This document shows positions 1 to 7,051 of a DNA stretch of 7,732 nt, in pieces; positions within the stretch are counted from its first letter, which is position 1; the number at the start of each line of letters is the position of its first letter. This DNA is from Desulfobulbaceae bacterium (GTDB lineage Bacteria; Desulfobacterota; Desulfobulbia; Desulfobulbales; Desulfurivibrionaceae). The stretch lies in assembly GCA_003557565.1 (NCBI GenBank), contig PWOG01000138.1:1-7732 (forward strand). Direction: 5' to 3'. The notes under the pieces are model-generated. The model worked only from the letters and a program-made list of their open reading frames with translations, did not search any database and had not been told where the DNA came from. A program made the translations under genes and the position numbers.

Positions 1-2
1 GC

Positions 3-353
3 AACCCTTTGTTTATTCCAAGTTCACACCCTGAGGTTGGTGTATTCAATAACAGGATAGTAGCACATCATCTCGGCATGTCGTTTACACTTCCCCGAAA
101 TATTTTACTGACCACCCGGGGTACATTTAGCCGCAACTACGGCAAACGATGGGATAACCGGATACCGGAAGATCCGGAAAAAGAACCACTCTTCGACCCA
201 TCAATCGATCAATGGAGCTTTTTTGCGGGGCTTGAAGTACCTGTTCAATGGAGAGATCGTTTTATCAGCCTGATGATGGAATCCGGTTTTGACAATGGGG
301 CGCTTGTCGGAGATCAATTTGGATTGTTGTTAGGAGTACGTTTGAGGAGATGA
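3..353 (+). CDS. Wzi-like capsule assembly protein, C-terminal part (5' end outside window)
   Basis: The reading frame is open from the left edge; the first full codon is at 3 and a TGA stop lies at 351-353, leaving 116 residues. The TTG at 9 is inside the gene and is not a real start. The visible part resembles the end of Wzi (Caps_assemb_Wzi family), an outer-membrane beta-barrel lectin that holds capsule on the cell surface. Support comes from NNRIVAHHLG (visible residues 16-25) followed by TFSRNYG (41-47), the pattern of paired barrel strands in that family, and then alternating polar and hydrophobic stretches up to LLLGVRLRR. The protein ends in two arginines, not in the aromatic residue common at barrel C-termini. 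GC content is about 42-50%, above the genes to its right. It converges with the polysaccharide gene cluster, with 21 bases between the stop codons. The family call is from remembered motifs. Confidence 0.72.
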   Translation, partial: NPLFIPSSHPEVGVFNNRIVAHHLGMSFTLPRNILLTTRGTFSRNYGKRWDNRIPEDPEKEPLFDPSIDQWSFFAGLEVPVQWRDRFISLMMESGFDNGALVGDQFGLLLGVRLRR

Positions 354-371
354 TTCAAAAAAATTTGATCA
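351..371. terminator. Weak imperfect palindrome between convergent genes, possible terminator
   Basis: The bases form an AT-rich stem: 351-354 pair with 368-371 and 356-359 pair with 364-367, with one bulged T at 355 and an AAAA loop. The palindrome overlaps the stop codon of the Wzi-like gene and lies just beyond the WecG-family stop, which is where a shared terminator for the two convergent genes would be expected. The stem has only two G-C pairs and no following T run, so it would be weak. Its position is suggestive; its function is an inference. Confidence 0.22.
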
Positions 372-374
372 GTA

Positions 375-1124
375 CTACTTCCCCATTTTCTGCAGTAGAA
401 CTCTGAACAAAAAAAGAGGATTTCCGATAATATACCTTGAGAACATTCTTCGTGGCTCTTTTAAGAATCGATACAACCACTCCAGACCATTTTCATGCAT
501 CCACTTTGGAGCACGGGATTCCTCTCCGGCCAGAAAAGTAAAACAGTTTCCCCCGGTCATAATAATACCTACATCCAGCTTTTCCCGGTTGTCGCGAATC
601 CATCTTTCCTGCAGTGGCATTCCAAATCCAACAATCAGGATATCCGGTTTCAATGAATTGATCTCTTGAACAACCTTTTCATTCTCGTCTCCCTCTTTCT
701 CAAAATATCCATGATGCGTTCCAACTACTTTAAGGTTCGGATGCTTTTCCTGTAATTTTGCCTTTGCTTTTTCAGCTATGCCGGGTTTGTTGCCCAAAAA
801 ATATTGGGTGAGCCCCTCCTTCTCACAAAAAGCGGCCAGATCCCAGCCGAAGTCAGCCCAGGTTAATCGTTCTTTTATGGGTGTGCCAAGAATTTTACCT
901 GCAAACTGAATACCGGCAGAGTCGTTTCGGACAATTTCAGCTTCATTAATCAGATTTTTTAACCAGGGATATTTATGCGCTTGATTTATACTATGAATAT
1001 TGGCAGAAAGCATAATTGATGGAATATCTTTTTTGGTATTCAATATATTCTGTTTAATAGTAGTCAACAGTTCATTCAAACTAAGATTAGAAACAGAGCA
1101 CCCATTTATTTTAATTCTATTCAA
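375..1124 (-). CDS. WecG/TagA/CpsF family glycosyltransferase
   Basis: This 249-residue protein has the usual length for the family (GT26), whose members transfer a sugar such as ManNAcA, ManNAc or glucose from a nucleotide donor to a lipid-linked acceptor at the inner membrane. Visible motifs are VGFGMPLQERW (165-175), the GG pair at 191-192, RAPKW (204-208), GLEWLYR (213-219) and EPRRMFSRY (223-231), the basic C-terminal region that binds donor and membrane in this family. The catalytic aspartate appears as D68, in the context N-D-S in place of the usual D-G. The start is TTG at 1122-1124: a TGA lies in frame at 1131-1133 and the N-terminal residues match the family start. No Shine-Dalgarno site is seen. 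It is the last gene of the minus-strand cluster, 48 bases after the GT4 gene. Its first 60 or so codons are AT-rich and the rest are not. The sugar cannot be predicted. Confidence 0.9.
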   Translation of the reverse strand: MNRIKINGCSVSNLSLNELLTTIKQNILNTKKDIPSIMLSANIHSINQAHKYPWLKNLINEAEIVRNDSAGIQFAGKILGTPIKERLTWADFGWDLAAFCEKEGLTQYFLGNKPGIAEKAKAKLQEKHPNLKVVGTHHGYFEKEGDENEKVVQEINSLKPDILIVGFGMPLQERWIRDNREKLDVGIIMTGGNCFTFLAGEESRAPKWMHENGLEWLYRFLKEPRRMFSRYIIGNPLFLFRVLLQKMGK

Positions 1125-1172
1125 TTTAATTCAGAAATAATTAAATATTTATAAAATGGAACAGAAAGATAT

Positions 1173-2276
1173 TCATTCAATCCCTTTCAGAAATTTATTA
1201 AGCATCGAGTTTAGAGTAAAATTATCAGATCTCTTTATAGCATTAGCTGATAATTCTTTCCGATAATTTATATTAGACTTAATTTTAATAATTTCATCAA
1301 TCCAATCTTCTGGTGAATCCGTATCACAAATAACACCAGCATTATATTTGTCACATATTAGAATTTCTCTAAAAATATCAAGATCACTAGTAATTACTGG
1401 TAATCCTACAGACAATGCTTCAAGTAATGAATTTCCAAACCCTTCAAATATAGATGGAAATAAAAATATATCAGAAGCCTGTAATAAATCTACAACTTCT
1501 GTTGATTTGACAAATCCTAATAAGCTTACTTTATTTTCAAGATTCTCATCCTCAATAAGGCTTTCAAAATAATCTTTGAATTTACCTCTTCCGGCAATAA
1601 CTAAATGAAAAGAATTATCTAAGTAAGGCATAAGTTCTAATAAAAATTTTTGATTCTTTTGTTCAACTAAACGACCAGTATTTACAAGAATAGTTTTATC
1701 ATCAGGTAATTTAAATTTAAGTCTTGCTTCTATTTTGGATAGTTGAGATATCTTTGTTTCTATCCCATTATGTATTATTTCAACCTTTTTTTTATAGTTT
1801 TTTGGGTAATTTTTGAAACTGTTATAGGAAGAATTGGATATCATCACATTTTTCTTATAGACACCTATAGTACCAACAATTTTATCCAAAAATCTAACGG
1901 TACTGCCATAGGTATAAGAAGGATTTCTTTGGGACGCAATTCTATATTTAACTCTGCATATAAAACCTGCAGTTTGCGCTAAAATATTTGATAAAGGTAG
2001 AAATGATATAATAATGCCTGGTTTTTTTTTATATATAAATAGTAAAAGTAGTGGTAGTACTTTTAAATATTTAAACATATCATTTTTTACAATAGATATG
2101 CCTCCTAAATCTTTGAAAGAATCATTTCCTTCAAACAAAAATATTAAAGACGAGTCATAGCCTTGAATTTTTGAATATTTATACAAGCGTGACAACATTT
2201 GCTGTGCTCCACCTCTTGATTCTGTGTTTGTGATAAATAGTATTTTAGTCTTTTTTCTCATAATTTGTTCTATCAT
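1173..2276 (-). CDS. GT4 family glycosyltransferase
   Basis: The protein is a GT-B fold retaining glycosyltransferase of 367 residues, normal for GT4, which adds one sugar to the growing lipid-linked repeat unit in the cytoplasm. The N-terminal acceptor domain has the GGAQQ glycine loop (22-26). The C-terminal donor domain begins near HNGIE (169-173) and contains GRLVEQKN (201-208) and the E-x7-E motif, E278 and E286, in EGFGNSLLE. The ATG at 2276 gives a 32-base overlap with the upstream polymerase gene. A second ATG at 2261 would give MRKKTKILF, a more typical GT4 start, with a 17-base overlap. No ribosome-binding site separates the two choices. Two long A tracts on the coding strand, A9 at 2022-2030 and A8 at 1786-1793, encode lysine runs. 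The donor sugar and linkage cannot be read from sequence. It is strongly AT-rich, like its neighbours upstream. Confidence 0.93.
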   Translation of the reverse strand: MIEQIMRKKTKILFITNTESRGGAQQMLSRLYKYSKIQGYDSSLIFLFEGNDSFKDLGGISIVKNDMFKYLKVLPLLLLFIYKKKPGIIISFLPLSNILAQTAGFICRVKYRIASQRNPSYTYGSTVRFLDKIVGTIGVYKKNVMISNSSYNSFKNYPKNYKKKVEIIHNGIETKISQLSKIEARLKFKLPDDKTILVNTGRLVEQKNQKFLLELMPYLDNSFHLVIAGRGKFKDYFESLIEDENLENKVSLLGFVKSTEVVDLLQASDIFLFPSIFEGFGNSLLEALSVGLPVITSDLDIFREILICDKYNAGVICDTDSPEDWIDEIIKIKSNINYRKELSANAIKRSDNFTLNSMLNKFLKGIE

Positions 2277-3468
2277 TAATATTAAATACAGATATTAAAA
2301 AAATGACCCAATAAATACTATTTTGGCGGAAAAGAACATCAGCGGAGAATCCTAATATGAACAAATGAATTAAAAAAGTTGTAAATATAAATGTATCAAA
2401 CTTAAATCTTTTATTTAGTCTATACACTGATTTAGTTACATAAAATACATATAGATATATAAAAACAGAGAATCCAAGTATTCCTAACTGCAGTAACAGA
2501 TCTACATATCCATTATGAGCATGGGGAGGCAACCAAATCCATGTCCAAATTTCATTAATTATTTTTGAGTCCCAAAATGTACCAAAACCATATCCTAATA
2601 AAGGTCTATCTAAAATTGCATTAAAACTGTGAGCCCACAAGTTTATTCTTCCAGTCAGTGTGGCATCTCTTCCAATCAGACCTAATATGAAATCATAATT
2701 ATTAAATAAGTAGTTTATAAATATTATAACTACTGGTACAATTAGTACTAAAATTGCATAGTATAGTTTTTTGTTAATTTTTAAGTTTTTAATTAAAAAA
2801 TAAACAAAAATAATGATTGAAAGTGCCACCCATGAGGTTCTACTTCCACTCATAATTAGTAATAACAGACTTAGTAACAAAAAAGCAACTCTGTAAATAT
2901 TAACTTTCTTGTTTAGTACTGAAAATGAGATAATTATACATAGAGAAGTAAACCATCCCAAATTGTTTTTGTGTGTAAATATCCCTCTCCAATCACCCTC
3001 GTGAGCATCAAGCCTGTGTATTGCTAAATCTGGAATTATGAGAACTGAAAATATTGATACTATAATTACAATATAGAATGACACATATAATATTGTAATA
3101 AATTTTTCAGTGTTGTATTTGACATAAAAGTAGATTGCAATATATGATGTGAGTAAAAATGCAATGATACGTTGTACAGCGAGGCTTTTATCTACAGACC
3201 ACATTATCGAAACTGCACATAATAACAAAAAGAAGATCAATAACTGATTATTTTTGAGTATCTCTTTTATATATGTGAAATATCTATTTCTTCTTTTGAA
3301 TGTTCTTAAAATAATTACAGAATATACCAGAAGTATTAATACTTGAAATACCGCGTTAACTGCTATATCAAAATTTAGCAGTGTAAACAGAATGTTTAGG
3401 AGGCCATATCCGCCTGACAATAAAAACAGAGTCGATAAATCAATAATATCTAAATTATTTTTTCTCAC
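2245..3468 (-). CDS. O-antigen/exopolysaccharide polymerase (Wzy/WaaL-like ligase family)
   Basis: This 407-residue, very hydrophobic protein has about ten or more membrane segments and the hallmarks of the O-antigen ligase/polymerase family (Wzy_C, PF04932): WRGIFTHKNNLG (160-171), SGSRTSW (207-213), GRDATLTGR (266-274), RPLLGYGFGTFW (288-299) and HAHNGYVDLLLQLGILG (316-332). The last two fall in the large periplasmic loop, which carries the catalytic arginine and histidine region in this family. The pattern is closest to the ExoQ-like exopolysaccharide polymerases. Next to a Wzx flippase and a Wzz-like protein, the role is most likely polymerisation of flipped repeat units in the periplasm (Wzy). 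A WaaL-type ligase is the alternative and cannot be excluded. The GTG start at 3466-3468 follows the GT4 stop after 5 to 4 bases, and TAA at 3478-3480 blocks any start further upstream. Its 3' end overlaps the next gene. Confidence 0.9.
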   Translation of the reverse strand: MRKNNLDIIDLSTLFLLSGGYGLLNILFTLLNFDIAVNAVFQVLILLVYSVIILRTFKRRNRYFTYIKEILKNNQLLIFFLLLCAVSIMWSVDKSLAVQRIIAFLLTSYIAIYFYVKYNTEKFITILYVSFYIVIIVSIFSVLIIPDLAIHRLDAHEGDWRGIFTHKNNLGWFTSLCIIISFSVLNKKVNIYRVAFLLLSLLLLIMSGSRTSWVALSIIIFVYFLIKNLKINKKLYYAILVLIVPVVIIFINYLFNNYDFILGLIGRDATLTGRINLWAHSFNAILDRPLLGYGFGTFWDSKIINEIWTWIWLPPHAHNGYVDLLLQLGILGFSVFIYLYVFYVTKSVYRLNKRFKFDTFIFTTFLIHLFILGFSADVLFRQNSIYWVIFLISVFNINDRTNYEKKD

Positions 3469-3472
3469 TTGG

Positions 3473-4555
3473 CTATTTTATTTCCAAAACTTTATCGATA
3501 TATGTTTGCCCTGCTGAACTATAATTATACTTTAATGATTCTATTTTAGCTCTTTTTAGCATATCAACTGAATATCCATTCTCTGTTATAGATAATATGT
3601 TTGATACAATTGATGATTCATCATTTTTGCTAAGAACTCCAAATTCTGATTCATTTATTATGTCTTTGGGTCCGCCTGGACAATCAGTTGCTATAAAAGG
3701 AATATAATTATACATCGATTCAATAATTACATTTGGGCTACCTTCATATTTCGATACCAATAACAAGAGGTCATTGCTAGTCAAATTTTCAAATGGTTTA
3801 TCAACAAACCCGTGAATTGTAGCATTAATATTACTTTGTTCAATTTCATTTCTGACTAAATATTCATAGTCACCCTGGCCGTAAATATCAAGATGAATGC
3901 TACATCCCTTATCTTTTAAATTTCTCATTACACTACAAAGTAGCGGAATATTTTTTTGTTTAGACAGTCTTCCAATATAAACCAGCCTTTTGATTTCTAT
4001 TCTATCCGAAATAAGATCGATGTTTTGGCGACTTTTATATTCCTTTTCATTGATTGTTGGATTTTTTAAAACAACGGTCTTCTCTGAAATATTTATAATA
4101 TTCTCAATTAAATCTTTCTGCATACTATCAGTTAATGATATTACCTTATCAGATTTTTGATATAACCACTTTGCTGCAAGAAGTGATAAATAATAACTGG
4201 TAAAGCCGACATTATTTTTTTTCTCGTAAGAATAATGTGTTGCCTGTCTGATGACTAGTTTTGGTTTACATTTTGTGAACATTCTCACTATTATCACAAA
4301 AATATTTATATGTGTAGGTGTAGATATTACGACATCAGGTTCAAATTGATTAATAATTTTCCTTAGCTCAATTATCTTCGATAGTATATTTTTGTTTTCC
4401 AAAGTTTGAAAGTTTTTGCCTTCCCAGTTTTTTTCTCCCTTCAAAAATATGATTCTGCTTTCAAATCCACTCGAATTAAAAATATCATTCAAATTGATAA
4501 GAATTTTTTGAGCTCCTCCGGTAAAATTAGATGCTGCTATAAGAAGTAACTTCAT
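3473..4555 (-). CDS. GT4 family glycosyltransferase
   Basis: This 360-residue retaining glycosyltransferase of GT-B fold would add a sugar to the repeat unit at the inner face of the inner membrane. The N-terminal domain has GGAQK (13-17) in the glycine loop and a Rossmann-like strand-helix pattern. The donor half contains YIGRLSKQKN (193-202), GFVDKP (249-254) and SKYEGSPNVIIES (268-280), whose E271 and E279 form the E-x7-E motif. DCPGGPKDII (291-300) follows. The YEGSPNV and DCPGGP pattern is that of the GT4 branch common in capsule and O-antigen clusters, which includes N-acetylgalactosamine and other hexose transferases, but specificity cannot be assigned. The ATG at 4555 lies only two bases after the stop of the pyruvyl transferase gene, so translation is probably coupled. 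Although both are GT4, it is clearly different in sequence from the other GT4 at 1173-2276, which suggests two separate linkage steps. Confidence 0.93.
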   Translation of the reverse strand: MKLLLIAASNFTGGAQKILINLNDIFNSSGFESRIIFLKGEKNWEGKNFQTLENKNILSKIIELRKIINQFEPDVVISTPTHINIFVIIVRMFTKCKPKLVIRQATHYSYEKKNNVGFTSYYLSLLAAKWLYQKSDKVISLTDSMQKDLIENIINISEKTVVLKNPTINEKEYKSRQNIDLISDRIEIKRLVYIGRLSKQKNIPLLCSVMRNLKDKGCSIHLDIYGQGDYEYLVRNEIEQSNINATIHGFVDKPFENLTSNDLLLLVSKYEGSPNVIIESMYNYIPFIATDCPGGPKDIINESEFGVLSKNDESSIVSNILSITENGYSVDMLKRAKIESLKYNYSSAGQTYIDKVLEIK

Positions 4556-4557
4556 TG

Positions 4558-5598
4558 TTACAAATTTTCGATAAATCTTTCTATCATTGTTTTATTATGC
4601 AAAGCACTGTTAATTATATTTTCATCTATTACGATTGGCTTATTTAAGTATTTATCTAGCTTTGATTTAATTAAATTATAATTTATTTCATTTCCATATA
4701 TACACCGATCTGCTTCGCCTATCTGATTATAAAATCTGATTGTTTTATTATGCTTTGGAAATGAAATAACAGAACTATTTTTACAAGCACCTAAAATTCC
4801 CACATGTAATTTACTAGTAATTATATTTCCAATTGTGCTTATATTATCTATGAGTTTATTCGGATTTATGTAATCAATTTGATCTATATCTAACTTCTCT
4901 TTCAAGTATTGATAAGTTTCAATTTGATCTTTTGCATCTACTCTGTCTCTAATAAAAAGAATTTGGTATTCATTATTTAGTTTGAAGTATTCTATTATTG
5001 AATTGAGTAAGTTATTGTAACTATTCTCTTTTATATTTCCACTTAAATGTAAGCCAACCTTAGCAAAATCCTGATCATTTAAATTTACTCTTGAGTGTGC
5101 AATTGAAATGACAGAGTCTGCGGTTACTTCTATTTCATCTATGTTTTCTCCGTAATAGGCTTTGATAAATTCTAATGATTCATTATCTCTGACGGATATA
5201 GATTCGGCTTCATTTAAAATTCGATATGCGCACATCCTTGTAATTCTATTTGTAATAGGCCCGAATCCTACTCCATTGATTAAGTATGGTATATCGTATT
5301 TTATCAATTCTCTTACTTTAAAATAATGCCTGTCAACAAATTTAAACCCCCACTTCCATATACCACTATCCGGTTCTCCAAAATAACCACCACCACAAAG
5401 AATTGCTCCATGACAAACTGATAAATGAACATCTTCGTTTTGATATAAATTGTACCTGCTTAATTCATCTGGTAATGTTGGTATTATTACATTCACATCA
5501 CTTCTTATTTCTTTTATCCACCTTTGATATAATTGCATCAATAAAATATCTCCGAAATTGTCTACATGAAAACTACCGTGCAGAATTAAGTTTTTCAT
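4558..5598 (-). CDS. Polysaccharide pyruvyl transferase family protein
   Basis: The protein has 346 residues and matches the PS_pyruv_trans family (PF04230: CsaB, WcaK, EpsO/EpsI-like), GT-B-like enzymes that move pyruvate from phosphoenolpyruvate to a sugar to make an acidic ketal. Visible features are the N-terminal glycine-rich turn HVDNFGDILL (11-20), CGGGYFGE (68-75), the INGVGFGP strand and loop (107-114), SVRDNES (135-141) and the C-terminal TSKLHVGILGACK (261-273), with H265 at the position of the functionally important histidine in this family. A downstream lysine-phenylalanine region (285-289) is also typical. The ATG at 5598 lies inside the 3' end of the flippase gene, a 26-base overlap. 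The acceptor is probably a sugar of this cluster's repeat unit, which would make the polymer anionic; this is inferred from family and context. Some members of the family act on other substrates, so the pyruvylation claim is less certain than the family call. Confidence 0.88.
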   Translation of the reverse strand: MKNLILHGSFHVDNFGDILLMQLYQRWIKEIRSDVNVIIPTLPDELSRYNLYQNEDVHLSVCHGAILCGGGYFGEPDSGIWKWGFKFVDRHYFKVRELIKYDIPYLINGVGFGPITNRITRMCAYRILNEAESISVRDNESLEFIKAYYGENIDEIEVTADSVISIAHSRVNLNDQDFAKVGLHLSGNIKENSYNNLLNSIIEYFKLNNEYQILFIRDRVDAKDQIETYQYLKEKLDIDQIDYINPNKLIDNISTIGNIITSKLHVGILGACKNSSVISFPKHNKTIRFYNQIGEADRCIYGNEINYNLIKSKLDKYLNKPIVIDENIINSALHNKTMIERFIENL

Positions 5599-7027
5599 AG
5601 TATATATTTAATATGTAATTTCTTTTATAATAATTAGTTGCAATAATATATATTAATACAGTTATAATATATAATATTATAGACATTGTTAGATTCATAT
5701 ATCCATGCAAGTCGAACCCAAACTGAAATAGCATAAAAATATTCATAATAAATAACAACACAAAACCATCAATATGAGTTGAGAATAAATTATAACTGTC
5801 GCTTTTTAATTTATTAGAAGTGTAAAAATAAAGTATTACATAAATAGATATGATAGCCATAAGCACACCAAGTGATACTCCAAAAACACCATATCTAACT
5901 CCAACTAAGGAAAATACAATTACTTTAAAAGCATAGAGTAATTGAAAGTGGGCATTTTTATACACCAACCCGATGGATCTAAGTGTTGATACGCTAATTT
6001 TATAAGCGGTTCTGAAAAACAAAGCAATCACTAATATTCCAAACACAGGGGCAATTTCAATCCACTGTTCTCCCAAAATTAATAATATTACATTTTCAGA
6101 ATTGAAAAATAAAACTACAGATACTGGCAACAATAATGTACAAATCAAAGATAAAATTGAATAATAATAACTAACTACTTTATTAAGGTCGTCCTGAATA
6201 GCCGAAAAAATTGGAAATAATGCCTTGTCTAATGCTCCTCCTATCAAGTTAGCTGGCATTGATATCAATTGGTAAGCTTTGCTATACATTCCAAGAATTT
6301 CAGCGTTTAGATATCTCCCAATAATTACATTATCGGCTTGCAAGGCAAAATAATTGTATATCTTTGATAATGTCATACCACCGCCGAATATAAGAATTTC
6401 CCTTGCTTCTTTATTTGAGTAACTTAAGCCATACTTTTTTTCACTTTTTGCAAACAAAATTAAAGTTTTAATTAAATGTTTTGCTAAAATGCCATATACC
6501 AGTGACATGTATCCAAAACCTAAATACGCAAAAGTAATACTAAGCAGTCCATATCCTACCAGGTAAGAAATGACTTCTGAAATAGCTATAATGTTATATC
6601 TAAACTTTCTATATAAAAGTGATTCATAGATAACACTTACTGATTGTATAATAAATGAAATGGACAGAAATTTTATTACAAGAGATAAGCCACTAATATC
6701 AAAAAATCTCTCTAAATAACCCGATAATAAAAATGTTAAAACAAATAGTGAGAACCCAAAAACTAACGAAATAGTATTTCCAGTTCTAATTGTGCGGCTT
6801 GCTATATTTTTTCTTTGTATTAAAGCCGGACCAACTCCTAATTGGGCAAATATTAAAGAAAGGTTGATGATAATTTGGGCAGCAGTTATAATTCCAAAAT
6901 CCTCAGGAGTTAAAATTCTCGCAAGGACTATTAGTACTATTATCTGTAAAACAGCTTGTATTGAAGTGCCGCTAAGTAACCATGATACACCAGAGAATAA
7001 ATTTCCGGTTATCTTTTTTTGATCCAT
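5573..7027 (-). CDS. wzx: Lipid-linked oligosaccharide flippase, MOP superfamily (Wzx/WzxC-like)
   Basis: This 484-residue protein, with about 12 to 14 hydrophobic segments, is the expected length for Wzx-type flippases, which move undecaprenyl-diphosphate-linked repeat units from the cytoplasmic to the periplasmic side. Family signatures are LARILTPEDFG (35-45), QADNVIIGRYL (230-240) with LGMYSKAYQL (245-254), ALFPIFSAIQDD (269-280) and LGEQW (318-322), the pattern of the WzxC/polysacc_synt_3 branch. The ATG at 7025-7027 lies 24 bases after the Wzz-like stop and gives the usual short cytoplasmic N-terminus before the first helix. A purine-rich AAGGAG lies upstream. An A7 run falls in codons 3 to 5. 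The gene overlaps the pyruvyl transferase start by 26 bases. Its order, between Wzz-like and glycosyltransferase genes, supports Wzx as the role rather than a multidrug or murein flippase. The symbol reflects function, not a verified orthologue. Confidence 0.92.
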   Translation of the reverse strand: MDQKKITGNLFSGVSWLLSGTSIQAVLQIIVLIVLARILTPEDFGIITAAQIIINLSLIFAQLGVGPALIQRKNIASRTIRTGNTISLVFGFSLFVLTFLLSGYLERFFDISGLSLVIKFLSISFIIQSVSVIYESLLYRKFRYNIIAISEVISYLVGYGLLSITFAYLGFGYMSLVYGILAKHLIKTLILFAKSEKKYGLSYSNKEAREILIFGGGMTLSKIYNYFALQADNVIIGRYLNAEILGMYSKAYQLISMPANLIGGALDKALFPIFSAIQDDLNKVVSYYYSILSLICTLLLPVSVVLFFNSENVILLILGEQWIEIAPVFGILVIALFFRTAYKISVSTLRSIGLVYKNAHFQLLYAFKVIVFSLVGVRYGVFGVSLGVLMAIISIYVILYFYTSNKLKSDSYNLFSTHIDGFVLLFIMNIFMLFQFGFDLHGYMNLTMSIILYIITVLIYIIATNYYKRNYILNIYYEKLNSAR

Positions 7028-7040
7028 TAATAAATTATTT

Positions 7041-7046
7041 CTCCTT
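7041..7046 (-). promoter_or_regulatory. Shine-Dalgarno-like AAGGAG upstream of wzx
   Basis: On the minus strand AAGGAG lies in the gap between the Wzz-like stop and the flippase ATG. The spacer to the ATG is 13 bases, longer than the usual 5 to 9. It is the only good match to a Shine-Dalgarno core that I see just before any start in the window; the other starts are preceded by A/T-rich leaders, as is common in Bacteroidota. It may help reinitiation on wzx or may be chance. Confidence 0.3.
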
Positions 7047-7051
7047 ATTCA

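Noticed and set aside
1125..1172. Possible internal promoter before the WecG-family gene
   Set aside because: The 48-base gap is very AT-rich, but I find no clear TAnnTTTG box with an upstream TTG of the Bacteroidota type and no good -35/-10 pair.
1348..1982. Two plus-strand open frames (1348-1572 and 1743-1982)
   Set aside because: Both lie opposite the GT4 gene, which has all family motifs on the minus strand; they show no motifs of their own.
5403..5600. Plus-strand open frame of 65 codons
   Set aside because: It lies opposite the N-terminal part of the pyruvyl transferase gene and has no supporting feature.
6792..7022. Plus-strand open frame of 76 codons
   Set aside because: It is antisense to the conserved N-terminal region of the flippase and has no independent evidence.
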